Shown here piece after piece: positions 9,404 through 18,228 of a stretch of 64,000 bases of DNA. The notes under the pieces were generated by a model that worked only from the letters and a program-made list of their open reading frames with translations, did no database searches and was not told the DNA's origin. The stretch's first letter is position 1, and every line of letters begins with the position of its first letter. A program made the position numbers and the translations under genes. Origin of the DNA: Dyadobacter sp. MSC1_007 (GTDB taxonomy: Bacteria; Bacteroidota; Bacteroidia; Cytophagales; Spirosomataceae); contig NZ_JAMOZL010000006.1 in assembly GCF_023667495.1 (NCBI RefSeq), positions 248,001 through 312,000 on the forward strand. The letters run 5' to 3'.

Positions 9404-10129
9404 ATGGGTAAGATCAAATGCATGATTATCGACGACGCACCTTTTGTCGTGAGCGTTCTGGAGGCATACATCCGCGAGGTGGAAACGCTGGAATTGACCG
9501 CTACTTTTTACAATGCTGTCGACGGGCTGATGTATCTTCAGCAAAACAAAATCGATCTCCTTTTTCTGGATGCCGACCTTCCGAAGATCACCGGCGAGGG
9601 CTTCATGAGGCTGGTACCAAGCCGTCCGAAAGTCGTTTTCCTGGGCCCACCGCGTAATTCCAAAATGCGGCCGCTGGATGACTATGTGCTCGATTATCTG
9701 GTAGAGCCGGTGGCGTTTGAACATTTTGTGGCCTGTATCACAAAATACTATGCGACCGTGCCGGTGGGAACGCCCTGGCCGACGGTCCTGGAACCCGACC
9801 AGGACCTAAGAGGCGACGAGCCGTTCCTGTACCTGAAATCTGAGAAAAATATGATCAAGGTATATTTAAGGGAAATTTTGTATGCCGAAGGGATTAGGGA
9901 TTTCGTCAAGATCAAGACGACGGGGCACGATGTGATCATCTACCAGCGGATGGGATACATTCAGGCGAGGTTGCCGAAAAAGCATTTCATCCGCATCCAC
10001 CGCTCGTTTATCGTCGCCCGGAATAAGATTACGTCTTTCAATGACATGATGATCCAGGTTAATATGCATATTCTGCCTGTCAGCAGGCAATACCGGGCGA
10101 AAGTGATGAAGGCGCTGAGGACATTGTAA
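9404..10129 (+). CDS. LytTR family response regulator with degenerate receiver
   Basis: A 241-residue protein with an N-terminal receiver domain and a C-terminal LytTR DNA-binding domain ('FLYLKSEKNMIKVYLREILYAEG...', residues ~143-240). The acidic pair 'IDD' and the phospho-acceptor position Asp56 (FLDAD) are present. The conserved Lys of the 'LLKP' motif is replaced by Glu101 (YLVEP), and the usual 'TTAY' switch segment reads 'LGPP'. Phosphorylation-dependent switching may therefore be altered or lost. The frame opens at a TTG at 9386; I chose the ATG at 9404, which begins directly with the receiver. No kinase is adjacent, so it is an orphan. Confidence 0.88.
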   Translation: MGKIKCMIIDDAPFVVSVLEAYIREVETLELTATFYNAVDGLMYLQQNKIDLLFLDADLPKITGEGFMRLVPSRPKVVFLGPPRNSKMRPLDDYVLDYLVEPVAFEHFVACITKYYATVPVGTPWPTVLEPDQDLRGDEPFLYLKSEKNMIKVYLREILYAEGIRDFVKIKTTGHDVIIYQRMGYIQARLPKKHFIRIHRSFIVARNKITSFNDMMIQVNMHILPVSRQYRAKVMKALRTL

Positions 10130-10181
10130 CAGGCGGTGGTATGGAAATTGCATTGCGTATATACATCGTAAACGTTTCCAC

Positions 10182-11222
10182 ATGGAGCCCGACTTCAACA
10201 ACCGTATTCGTCAGATCTTTTTTCTTCTGATAATCATAGCGTTAGCATTGATTGTTTTCAGACAGCTTTATATTTTTTTCCCGGGCTTCCTGGGCGCAGT
10301 GACTTTGTATATTCTTTGCAGGAAATACTTTTTTCATCTCACCGAGCAAAAAAAGTGGAACAAAAGCATCACCGCGATACTTTTTATGACCATTTTCCTC
10401 GCCTGCATCGTCGCTCCGGTGTACTTTTCGCTTCAAATGGCTTTTAGCAAGATTGAAGCCATCCTGAAACAGCCTGAACAGCTGAACGGGGTCATCGGCG
10501 CGATTTCTAAACAGCTGAAAGAGTGGACCGGCCAGGACCTGCTGACCAAGGAAGCCACTGCCGACATGCGCAAAAAAGCGACCGGACTTATCCCCGGCAT
10601 ACTCAACAGTTCCGCGACATTGCTGGGTAATCTGCTCATGATCCTTTTCCTGGCCTATTTCATGTTTAAAAACGGCCGGAATATGGAGAAGCAGATTGAC
10701 CACTTCATTCCATTAAGGCACAAAAATATCACGCTGATTGCCGATGAGACCGTCGGGATGGTGCGTGCCAATGCATTGGGTATCCCGCTTATTTCGCTTA
10801 TTCAGGGCGTAGTTGCGCTGTTGGGATATTGGGTTTTCGGCATTAAAGACTTCGTATTGCTTGGACTGATCACCGGGATTTTTGCCTTTTTACCAATCAT
10901 TGGCACTGCTATGATCTGGCTACCGCTCGTCATCTACCTGTTTTCGTCGGGAGAGAACGGGAAGGCGATCGGTTTGTTGATTTACAGCATGACTATTATC
11001 GGCAACATCGACTATGTGGCGCGGATCAGCTTCCTTCAAAAGGTTGGCAACGTGCATCCGGTAATCACGATCCTGGGACTTATTGCTGGTTTACAGCTGT
11101 TTGGCTTCCTCGGCTTCGTCTTTGGACCATTGTTGATCAGCTACCTGATACTGCTTGTGAAAATTTACAAAAGCGAATTCAGCGAGGCACGCAGGGCTCC
11201 GCAACAGGCTGAGAAAGGTTAG
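10182..11222 (+). CDS. AI-2E family transporter (PerM-like)
   Basis: A 346-residue polytopic membrane protein with about seven or eight hydrophobic helices, beginning at residues ~10-30 and ending with a strongly hydrophobic C-terminal half. The segment between the second and third helix pairs (~residues 85-135) is soluble, as usual in this family. The pattern 'GLITGIFAFLPIIGTAMIWLP' and the 'LFGFLGFVFGPLLIS' C-terminal helix are family-typical. Members export small molecules or ions in E. coli and others, but the substrate here cannot be predicted. It overlaps the convergent downstream gene by 4 bp. Confidence 0.9.
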   Translation: MEPDFNNRIRQIFFLLIIIALALIVFRQLYIFFPGFLGAVTLYILCRKYFFHLTEQKKWNKSITAILFMTIFLACIVAPVYFSLQMAFSKIEAILKQPEQLNGVIGAISKQLKEWTGQDLLTKEATADMRKKATGLIPGILNSSATLLGNLLMILFLAYFMFKNGRNMEKQIDHFIPLRHKNITLIADETVGMVRANALGIPLISLIQGVVALLGYWVFGIKDFVLLGLITGIFAFLPIIGTAMIWLPLVIYLFSSGENGKAIGLLIYSMTIIGNIDYVARISFLQKVGNVHPVITILGLIAGLQLFGFLGFVFGPLLISYLILLVKIYKSEFSEARRAPQQAEKG

Positions 11223-11824
11223 ATCTCGGTGTCGTTTTTGGAGCTGATCGGATAGTCGGCAAATCCGTTTTGCTGATCTGACCATTTGTAGATTACCTTC
11301 TTAAACCGCAGGTCGTTGACAATGCCGTAGATATTTTTCATAAAGTCTTTCTGCACCTTCTCGGGGGCGAACATTTCGCCTTCGAAGGTGAGCACGTCCT
11401 TATTTTCACCGGTTACGGCAATATCGATATGCTGCTGGCCGAGCACTTCTTTTTTTGAATCCACATAGGCGGCCCTAAGCTCCGGGAACTCGCGCTGCTG
11501 GATCTGGACCATCTTCTTTTTAAGCACCTCACGCTGTCCCTTTACGACCTTGTCGTTGTTGGTTTTAGCTTCATCATAAAGTGCAGAATTAGATTTAAGC
11601 GTCGAAAGGCGTGTTGCGAGGTCGGTACCTTCGTTACCGTTTTTTAGTTTCAGGTCGATGTCGCTGATCGCGTTTTGAAGGAATAAGGCCATATTCTTGT
11701 TGGCCGCCTTGTTGACGGGTTTGGGAGAATAGAAATAAAAGCTGATTCCGGCTGCTATCGCGGCCAGCACCAGATAAACAATATATCTGTACGATCTTGT
11801 TTTCGGTTGATGATGCACTTCCAT
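11219..11824 (-). CDS. hypothetical protein with N-terminal membrane anchor
   Basis: A 201-residue protein I do not recognise. Residues ~13-31 form a single membrane helix (YIVYLVLAAIAAGISFYF). The following ~90 residues are lysine/glutamine-rich and probably helical, and the last ~80 residues look like a small folded domain ('HIDIAVTGENKDVLTFEGEMFAPEKVQKDFMKNIY'). The orientation is probably short cytoplasmic tail, then periplasmic domain. It lies convergent with the AI-2E transporter, overlapping by 4 bp, and divergent from the MscS channel, 99 bp away. No function is assigned. Confidence 0.75.
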   Translation of the reverse strand: MEVHHQPKTRSYRYIVYLVLAAIAAGISFYFYSPKPVNKAANKNMALFLQNAISDIDLKLKNGNEGTDLATRLSTLKSNSALYDEAKTNNDKVVKGQREVLKKKMVQIQQREFPELRAAYVDSKKEVLGQQHIDIAVTGENKDVLTFEGEMFAPEKVQKDFMKNIYGIVNDLRFKKVIYKWSDQQNGFADYPISSKNDTEI

Positions 11825-11923
11825 GTCTGTGGGGTTTTTTAGAACTTTTTATTGAATCGGGTTCAAAAAACATGCCACTCCGGGTGGAACGGATTTTTTC
11901 CTTTCGAGCTATTTTTTCAGACA

Positions 11924-12727
11924 ATGCATTCGAAAATCATGAAAATCGAGCAGTTTTATAACAAAGCTTACACGTGGATATTGCAAACCGGCCCCTCCGT
12001 ATTGCTGGGGATCGGTGTATTAATTGCCGGGTTCTGGCTCATCCGTATACTCTCGCGCTACCTCACTGCGCGCATGTACAAGAGAAACATTGATCCTTCG
12101 CTTGCACCTTTCCTGCTAAGCCTGGCCGTCACCACTTTACGGATCCTGCTGATTGTGTCGGTAATGCAGATCATAGGCATTCAAATGACTGTTTTTGCTG
12201 CATTGATAGGTGCAATTGGTGTGGCTGCCGGTCTGGCACTTTCAGGTACATTGCAGAACTTCACCAGCGGGGTTCTGATCCTCATCCTCAAACCCTTTCA
12301 TGTGGGTGATAATATAGTGGCACAGGGGCAGGAAGGCACAGTAACAGCCATTAAAATCTTCTACACCATCGTTACCACCTACGATAACCGGACGGTTGTT
12401 ATCCCAAACAGTAAATTGTCGAATGAAGTGATCCTGAACGTGAGTGCATCCGGCAACAGACGGCTGGATGTGGAGCTTAAATTTACCAATGCCATTGAAT
12501 TCGCTACGGTTAAGCAAATCGTCAATGATGTCCTGGATCGTGCCCAAAATGCCCTCAAAGTCCCCGCAAGGCGCATAGGCATTTCCTCTATTGAGCCTGA
12601 TGGCTATAAAGTGATGGTCAACGTGTGGCTCGATGCCCACGGGTTTGTAGATACCAAAATGGAAATCCAGGAGAAGATCATGGAAGCCCTGAAAACGTCC
12701 GGCCTCAAACTTCCCGGCATGGGATAG
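11924..12727 (+). CDS. MscS family mechanosensitive ion channel
   Basis: A small-conductance mechanosensitive channel of about 267 residues. Three membrane helices are predicted. The pore-lining third helix shows the Gly/Ala packing pattern 'GAIGVAAGLALSGTLQNFTSGVLI', followed by the beta domain 'FHVGDNIVAQGQEGTVTAIKIFYTIVTTYDNRTVVIPNSKL'. The soluble alpha/beta C-terminus is complete. It opens on membrane tension to release osmolytes after hypo-osmotic shock. The frame extends upstream to 11852, but the extension is not family-like; ATGs at 11924 and 11939 are both possible starts. Confidence 0.93.
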   Translation: MHSKIMKIEQFYNKAYTWILQTGPSVLLGIGVLIAGFWLIRILSRYLTARMYKRNIDPSLAPFLLSLAVTTLRILLIVSVMQIIGIQMTVFAALIGAIGVAAGLALSGTLQNFTSGVLILILKPFHVGDNIVAQGQEGTVTAIKIFYTIVTTYDNRTVVIPNSKLSNEVILNVSASGNRRLDVELKFTNAIEFATVKQIVNDVLDRAQNALKVPARRIGISSIEPDGYKVMVNVWLDAHGFVDTKMEIQEKIMEALKTSGLKLPGMG

Positions 12728-12801
12728 CATCTTTTTTTGCATCGAATGCAGCGATTTTGTTGGAAACGGTGTCTTCCTGTTATCGAAGCACCAATTTCAC
12801 G

Positions 12802-13752
12802 ATGATCAAACGATTTACGCCTGTACTGATAATGCTTGTTGGATGCTGCACCTGCTGGATGGCAGGATGTGCGAACGTCAAGGATTTGCAGCCACCCGAC
12901 GGTGATCAGTTACCGGATTCGGTCGTCAGGATCTTCAATGACGCCGTTCCCGGAGCTCAGCAGATCGTTTTTAAGACATTGGAAAAAGATTGGTTGTATG
13001 AGGTGAATTATATTCTCAACGACCGAAAAGGCTATGCCGGATTGGATACAAAGCAAATACTGCGAAACTCCCGGATGGTTAGCGCCCAACTGCCCGATTC
13101 GCTGAAACAATTTATTTCCGCACTGTCATTAGACAATGTGACGATATCCGAACTGTGGGAGGTTGAAATGCCCGGACAATCAAAGGAATACTATTCTAAA
13201 TGTACCTGGGGTACCAGGGATTACATGCTTCGCTATATATTTCAAAACACAGGCAGCGGCAAAGTTTACCAGGCTTTGCTCTTGCCATATTCAAAATTTT
13301 ACGCCGGGTTGGGGCGTGGTGACCTGTTCAGGCTGCCAACAAAAACGCAACAGATTTTAGCTGGGAAAAAATATGGATTAGGAGGCGGTGGCGTATGGGT
13401 AAGCGGAGGAGATGATGATATTTATTCGCTGAATGTGGGGCCCGCGCCCGATTCATTGACCTCTTATTCCATGACATTCTATAAAACAGGGGATATTCTG
13501 AATGCTTTTCCCAGGGACAGACAGATTTATAAAACAATTGACGAATGTCCGGAAGGACTGCGAAATTATCTCAGGTATAACCCTCCTTTTTCAGCATTTA
13601 TATTGAATAACGGGTATAAGTTCGTGGACTCGGGAGCGAGCGGCTATTTTTTGTCGCTGCAATCTTCCCTGTCTTCTGAAACAACTTCGCTATTTTTTGA
13701 TGGGGATTTTAATGTAATTTTCAGAACTTATAACGGATCAGTAAAAATGTAA
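12802..13752 (+). CDS. putative lipoprotein, unknown function
   Basis: A 316-residue exported protein. The N-terminus is hydrophobic and ends in a lipobox-like 'MAGC', followed by 'ANVKDLQPPDGDQ', typical of a mature lipoprotein start. The body is mixed alpha/beta with no motif I recognise; the phrase 'VPGAQQIVFKTLEKDWLYEVNYI' recalls the beta-lactamase-inhibitor/PepSY-like folds of Bacteroidota but is not decisive. The frame opens at 12625 inside the MscS gene; the ATG at 12802 is chosen because it gives the signal sequence. An ECF sigma gene begins 58 bp downstream. Confidence 0.7.
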   Translation: MIKRFTPVLIMLVGCCTCWMAGCANVKDLQPPDGDQLPDSVVRIFNDAVPGAQQIVFKTLEKDWLYEVNYILNDRKGYAGLDTKQILRNSRMVSAQLPDSLKQFISALSLDNVTISELWEVEMPGQSKEYYSKCTWGTRDYMLRYIFQNTGSGKVYQALLLPYSKFYAGLGRGDLFRLPTKTQQILAGKKYGLGGGGVWVSGGDDDIYSLNVGPAPDSLTSYSMTFYKTGDILNAFPRDRQIYKTIDECPEGLRNYLRYNPPFSAFILNNGYKFVDSGASGYFLSLQSSLSSETTSLFFDGDFNVIFRTYNGSVKM

Positions 13753-13810
13753 GATAAGGATCAGGACAACGGGCAATATTCTCAACAAACTCAACCTCCC
13801 TTAACACTTA

Positions 13811-14395
13811 ATGACCCTTTTTCGCAGTAAAAAATTCAGTTCGCTGAGCGATCTGGTACGGGCTTGTCAAGCTAACGATACCAGGGCGCAGACTGCTTTT
13901 TACGAGCGCTATCAATCCAAATTACTGGGGCTTTGTCTTCGGTATGCCAAAACAAAAGCGGAGGCCGAAGATATTTTTCAGGAAGGTTTTATAAAGGTTT
14001 TCAAGAATATAAATGAATTAAAAAACGTCGAGGTGGTAGACAGCTGGGTCAAATCGGTCATTATCCGGACGGCTATCAATTACTACCACAGGACTACCAA
14101 AGAACAGCAATTGCACTCTTCACTGGACGATTTTCAGCGTGAAGTTGATTCCGGGGATTATGGCAAAATTATCAGCCAGCTGGATATGGAAGTGCTGCTC
14201 GAAGTGGTGAATGGCCTGCCCGATGGTTACCGGATGATCATTAACCTGCATTTGATAGATGGTTACACACATACCGAGATTGCGGAAATGCTGTCGATTG
14301 CAGACAGTACTTCCAGGTCGCAATATTTGAGAGGAAGAACATTATTGATGAAAAAATTACAGGATAAAGGAATCACGCAATATGAAATCTCCTGA
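13811..14395 (+). CDS. ECF-type RNA polymerase sigma factor
   Basis: A 194-residue sigma-70 factor with only regions 2 and 4. Region 2 (residues ~20-95) contains 'YERYQSKLLGLCLRYAKTKAEAEDIFQEGFIKVFKNI', and region 4 (~130-185) contains the helix-turn-helix 'YTHTEIAEMLSIADSTSRSQYLRGRTLLMKKL'. It redirects RNA polymerase to a dedicated regulon. The next gene overlaps its 3' end by 14 bp and encodes a one-helix membrane protein, which is the arrangement expected for a sigma factor and its anti-sigma partner. Confidence 0.94.
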   Translation: MTLFRSKKFSSLSDLVRACQANDTRAQTAFYERYQSKLLGLCLRYAKTKAEAEDIFQEGFIKVFKNINELKNVEVVDSWVKSVIIRTAINYYHRTTKEQQLHSSLDDFQREVDSGDYGKIISQLDMEVLLEVVNGLPDGYRMIINLHLIDGYTHTEIAEMLSIADSTSRSQYLRGRTLLMKKLQDKGITQYEIS

Positions 14396-15719
14396 CGATC
14401 GTATCGATGAGGAATTGCGGAAAGCCCTCAAAAGTCGTTTTGACAACTTTGAGAGTCTTCCGGACGCTTCATTGTCCGAAAGGATATTCAAGGCAATTTC
14501 CGGCGGCAGCAAACCATGGCGGAGGGGACTGATAGGAGGGCTTTTGCTGCTGATCACGGGATCAGCTGCATTGTTCTTCGGATCGTTGTATGTGGAAAAA
14601 GGAAATAAGACAGTTAGCGAACCGAAAGCGGCTGCAAGCGGACCCGGCGTGGCCCTTGTTGTCAAAAAACAGGAGCACATCGCCGATAATGTGCCTGAAA
14701 GTAAGTCCACGGCAATGCAGCCGGGGGCGGGCCAGGTAAAGAAAAACAGAGTCCGTAGTGAGAAAGATGTTCGCGGTCAGAAAGGCGTTCGCAGACAGAT
14801 GACACACGCGGAGGTCGTCAAGCTGATTGAAACCGTTAAGTCCAATCCATCGTTTGGTTCTATATGGTTCAGAGATGGCGACTTGTCCGAATCGGATAAA
14901 GTGTATGTCCAGAACCAAATGCAGGCATTAAGCCGGGACGTTCCAACGGCTACCGATAGTTCCGGACAAGAAGTAACAAAGGCGCTGGAAGGGCGATCAG
15001 TGGTCGATCAAGACATCGGGGTGCTGGATCACAGACCACTGGCCCTTCCACAATTTGCCTGGCCGCCGGATAGCCTGATAACGCCCGGCAAGCTGAAAAA
15101 GCGCTACGATCTCAAATCGGAACATCGATGGGGCATTATTGTGGGTATTACTCCATTACGGACTTACCAGCTCCTGACCGTGAGGTCGGGAAATGGCGTT
15201 ACTTACCAGAATTTTGCCCTTCCTACCAAAATATCTGCGGAAACACTGGGCTTCAAATTCTCGGCGGGTGTGGAGAAAAAAGGGTTTCAGGTTATGTTGA
15301 ACTACGGTCAGTTCCGGCAGTCGTACAGGTATGAGATTGCCACCGATGAATATCTGGTCGGCAAAGATCCGTCAGGCAACTATAATGTGGTCCGGCAAGG
15401 CATTTCCCAGGAAGAAAATAGCACCGTCCGGCTGCTGGGCGTGAGCATTAAAAAGCACACAGTCCGGAGGTCGCCATTTCTACGTAACTATTACGGCGAC
15501 GTGGGAGGGGAATTCAGCCGCGATCTTTCATCCGGCAAAAACATGATTTGGCTGAATGCCGGTTTCGGAAAGGAGCTATTTGCGGGGCGTAATACCACGC
15601 TCACTGTCGGCCCGTATGTGGAGTATAGTTTGATGAAACTCAACAATCCGGACAATCCGTTCCGGATACAGCCGTATCAGATCGGCCTTTCGGTTGGTCT
15701 GCGTTTTATGAAGAAATAA
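14382..15719 (+). CDS. sigma-factor partner: one-helix protein with barrel-like C-terminus
   Basis: A 445-residue protein translationally coupled to the ECF sigma gene (14-bp overlap). Residues 1-45 are charged and cytoplasmic (IDEELRKALKSRFDNFESLPDAS), residues ~48-68 form one membrane helix, and a ~170-residue Lys/Ser/Ala-rich linker follows. The final ~200 residues show alternating hydrophobic strands ('GIIVGITPLRTYQLLTVRSG', '...IGLSVGLRFMKK') and end in an aromatic-basic tail like a small outer-membrane-barrel or PorT-type domain. The gene position suggests an anti-sigma role. The barrel reading is inference from strand pattern only. Confidence 0.65.
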   Translation: MKSPDDRIDEELRKALKSRFDNFESLPDASLSERIFKAISGGSKPWRRGLIGGLLLLITGSAALFFGSLYVEKGNKTVSEPKAAASGPGVALVVKKQEHIADNVPESKSTAMQPGAGQVKKNRVRSEKDVRGQKGVRRQMTHAEVVKLIETVKSNPSFGSIWFRDGDLSESDKVYVQNQMQALSRDVPTATDSSGQEVTKALEGRSVVDQDIGVLDHRPLALPQFAWPPDSLITPGKLKKRYDLKSEHRWGIIVGITPLRTYQLLTVRSGNGVTYQNFALPTKISAETLGFKFSAGVEKKGFQVMLNYGQFRQSYRYEIATDEYLVGKDPSGNYNVVRQGISQEENSTVRLLGVSIKKHTVRRSPFLRNYYGDVGGEFSRDLSSGKNMIWLNAGFGKELFAGRNTTLTVGPYVEYSLMKLNNPDNPFRIQPYQIGLSVGLRFMKK

Positions 15720-15721
15720 AC

Positions 15722-17386
15722 TTACATCGTATCCTCGTCGCGGATATAGAGCAGATAGCGCGGCTCTACGACAGCCTCCCGTTTATGCTGATCGAGAAAA
15801 CCGTATTTCAATCTTGTGACGTGAAAGTGTTTAGGCGACGCCTGAATCTCCGCATCTACACCCGAGCGGATGAGACTGTCGGCAACGGCGGCAGTCGTGT
15901 ACAGATAGCAGGGCGCGGCATCGATGAAGTCGTCAAGGTACTCGCCATTCCTAAGCAGCTGGACTTCTCCGGGCGAGTAAAATTCAAAACTATAAGAAAA
16001 TGAGCCGTACGCTGCCACCGGCAAGTGGCTGTTTTGCTCCGGAATCACCCTCGCTGCCTGCATGCCCGACTGGTACTGCAATAGGAAAGGATAAAAGAAC
16101 TGGAAAAGGAAAATATACAGCATCGCGGCCATCGCATAACCTTTGAACAGAATCTGCTGCATCGCATTTTGATAGTTGATCACGCTCGCAAAGAAGACGA
16201 TCGCCAGGGCTGTCACTGCTGCTATGATGCCATTTTTGATCCCCGTAATGTAAAGCAATGCAGCAATGCAGATCAGCGTGGCGATCATCAGTACGGTTTG
16301 GACCGTTACCAGGTGTTCGAGCCTTGAACGTCGTGCGAGTTCGCAGAAGAAGTAGGCGGTAATGATAGAGAAATAGGGGAACTCAATAACCAGGTAATGC
16401 GGGAGCTGGAACTTCGAAAGAGAGAAAAGTAGAAAAGTGACCAATGTGCTTCCATAAATCACCCAGCGGATGGAATCGCGGTTTTTCTCGAATTTGATCA
16501 GGTAAACTATGGCGCCGACAAGTCCGACCGACCAGGGTAAGAACGCCCACAAGGTTGTATGCAGGAAGAAAGTGACATCGCCCTTGCCCTTAATAGGCCC
16601 CGTATTGAAGAACCGCCCGAACTGACTGTCCCAGAAGAAGAAACGCAGACCCGAGACGTTCGTTTTCCCGAATACCACCTTTTCGGGGTGCAAATCAAAT
16701 TGTACGTAAAGACTGTAAAGCTCCGGCAAGATGAAAATGAAGCACAATGCGATCATAATCCACCAGCGGTAGTTGAAAAACTGACGGAATTGTTTGGTAA
16801 TCAGCCAGTAGATGACCCATCCGCCTGCGAGGGTAATGAGGATGAAAATACCTTTGGTCATGATAGCGCAGGCCGCAAACAGCGCAGCAAGCACCAAATG
16901 CCGCCAGTGCTTTCCTGCATTGACGCAAAGCATATGCCAGGTAGCGGCTACAATGCAGGCAGTAAGATACGGTTCGGCCCGTACGTCGAAGTTGGCCAGC
17001 GTGCTATGCAATGCCACAGTGTAAATCAGCACCGAAACCTTCGCGACGTCCTCACTGAAAAGGTCGCGGGCGATCAGATACGTGTAACGCAGGCTTAAAA
17101 GCCAGAAAAGGAATGCGGGAAGTTTATAAGCGAACCCGGTGATCCCGAATATCTTGTAACTGATGGCAGCCATCCAGAACGGGAAATGCGGCTTGTCGAG
17201 CCAGTCGGCGCCATTGCCATACAGGTTGATCCAGTCGTTGTGCAGGACCATATGCTTGGCGATGGTGGCGTAAAGCGCACCGTCGGGTTCGATGATGTCC
17301 AGCCATAGGCCTGGAATGTTGAGCAATATGCCGACTAGGAGCAACCACGGGAAGTAGTGGTGCAGAAATGGGTCACGGTTGTTCAT
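15722..17386 (-). CDS. ArnT-like glycosyltransferase family 39 membrane protein
   Basis: A 554-residue polytopic protein with roughly 11-12 membrane helices in the first ~440 residues and a soluble periplasmic C-terminal domain. The first outer loop contains 'EPDGALYATIAKHM', the acidic loop motif of GT39/GT83 enzymes that use polyprenyl-phosphate sugars, followed by 'WLDKPHFPFWMAA', matching the 'KPP' region of ArnT-like proteins. It probably transfers a lipid-linked sugar to lipid A or a surface glycan outside the membrane. Donor and acceptor are unknown. It is convergent with the preceding sigma-partner gene, 2 bp apart. Confidence 0.88.
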   Translation of the reverse strand: MNNRDPFLHHYFPWLLLVGILLNIPGLWLDIIEPDGALYATIAKHMVLHNDWINLYGNGADWLDKPHFPFWMAAISYKIFGITGFAYKLPAFLFWLLSLRYTYLIARDLFSEDVAKVSVLIYTVALHSTLANFDVRAEPYLTACIVAATWHMLCVNAGKHWRHLVLAALFAACAIMTKGIFILITLAGGWVIYWLITKQFRQFFNYRWWIMIALCFIFILPELYSLYVQFDLHPEKVVFGKTNVSGLRFFFWDSQFGRFFNTGPIKGKGDVTFFLHTTLWAFLPWSVGLVGAIVYLIKFEKNRDSIRWVIYGSTLVTFLLFSLSKFQLPHYLVIEFPYFSIITAYFFCELARRSRLEHLVTVQTVLMIATLICIAALLYITGIKNGIIAAVTALAIVFFASVINYQNAMQQILFKGYAMAAMLYIFLFQFFYPFLLQYQSGMQAARVIPEQNSHLPVAAYGSFSYSFEFYSPGEVQLLRNGEYLDDFIDAAPCYLYTTAAVADSLIRSGVDAEIQASPKHFHVTRLKYGFLDQHKREAVVEPRYLLYIRDEDTM

Positions 17387-17539
17387 AACGTTGCGTAAAT
17401 TATCGGGGTAACGGCTGTTAAAATTGTGCCTGGCCGAAATTCTTTACGCACGAAGGTTTGCACTTGTGACGATTATCAACTTAAAATCGCTGTTATTTTA
17501 TTGTTAATATATTGTTTTCAATATTTGCCTTATTCTAAA

Positions 17540-18157
17540 ATGCCCCAGCCATTGGAAAATGAATCAGAATTATTCAGGATGATCCTGGACCATGTTCTTC
17601 GCCGTATTGATCTCACAGAAGCAGAGCAGGCGCATTTTGTCTCGGTCCTGAAAATCCGTCGGCTGCTTCCGCGGCAATATCTTGTTCAGCAAGGAGAGGT
17701 CTGCAAATATGAAAGTTATGTATGCAAAGGTTTCCTTCGTTCATTTTATGTCGATGAAAAAGGCAATGAGCATACCCTGCATTTTGCGATGGAAGACTGG
17801 TGGATATCCGATTCTATGAGCCTGCATTTGCAGGTACCGGCAACCCGGAACATCGTCGCCCTGGAAGCTTCAACTTTAATCCAGATTGAAAAAACTGCAC
17901 TGGAACAACTCTATCTCGATGTACCTGCATTTGAACGGTTCTGGCGCATTATGGAGCAGAAAGCAGCTATTGCACAAGATCAGCGCATTTTGAACGCGAT
18001 ATCGATGACCGGAGCGGAGCGCTATGAAGCATTGATAGCCAAATATCCCACACTTGAACAGCGGCTTCCGCAACGGCACATTGCGTCCTACCTGGGAATT
18101 ACGCCCGTTTTTTTAAGTCAAATCAGGAAAAACAGGAGCGGTATTAAAGAAGTTTAA
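17540..18157 (+). CDS. Crp/Fnr family transcriptional regulator
   Basis: A 205-residue regulator. Residues ~25-130 form a cyclic-nucleotide-binding-like beta barrel ('LLPRQYLVQQGEVCKYESYVCKGFLRSFYVDEKGNEHTLHFA'), and the C-terminus carries a short winged helix ('LPQRHIASYLGITPVFLSQIRKN'). No cysteine cluster for an Fe-S centre is present, so it is not an Fnr-type oxygen sensor. The frame extends to 17426, but the ATG at 17540 starts in the normal place for the family. The Old Yellow Enzyme gene lies 71 bp downstream on the same strand and is the likely target; this pairing is common in Cytophagales. Confidence 0.88.
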   Translation: MPQPLENESELFRMILDHVLRRIDLTEAEQAHFVSVLKIRRLLPRQYLVQQGEVCKYESYVCKGFLRSFYVDEKGNEHTLHFAMEDWWISDSMSLHLQVPATRNIVALEASTLIQIEKTALEQLYLDVPAFERFWRIMEQKAAIAQDQRILNAISMTGAERYEALIAKYPTLEQRLPQRHIASYLGITPVFLSQIRKNRSGIKEV

Positions 18158-18203
18158 GCTGTTTTATTAAAATAGTTATACGAGGCCACCCTCGGGCCGA
18201 TCC

Positions 18204-18211
18204 TACTTTTG
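18204..18211 (+). promoter_or_regulatory. candidate -7 promoter element for the Old Yellow Enzyme gene
   Basis: TACTTTTG fits the Bacteroidota -7 consensus TAnnTTTG and lies 17 bp before the ATG at 18229. No TTG is seen in the -33 position; activation by the neighbouring Crp/Fnr protein could compensate, which is inference. Confidence 0.4.
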
Positions 18212-18228
18212 TATCTCAAAAAAGAAGT

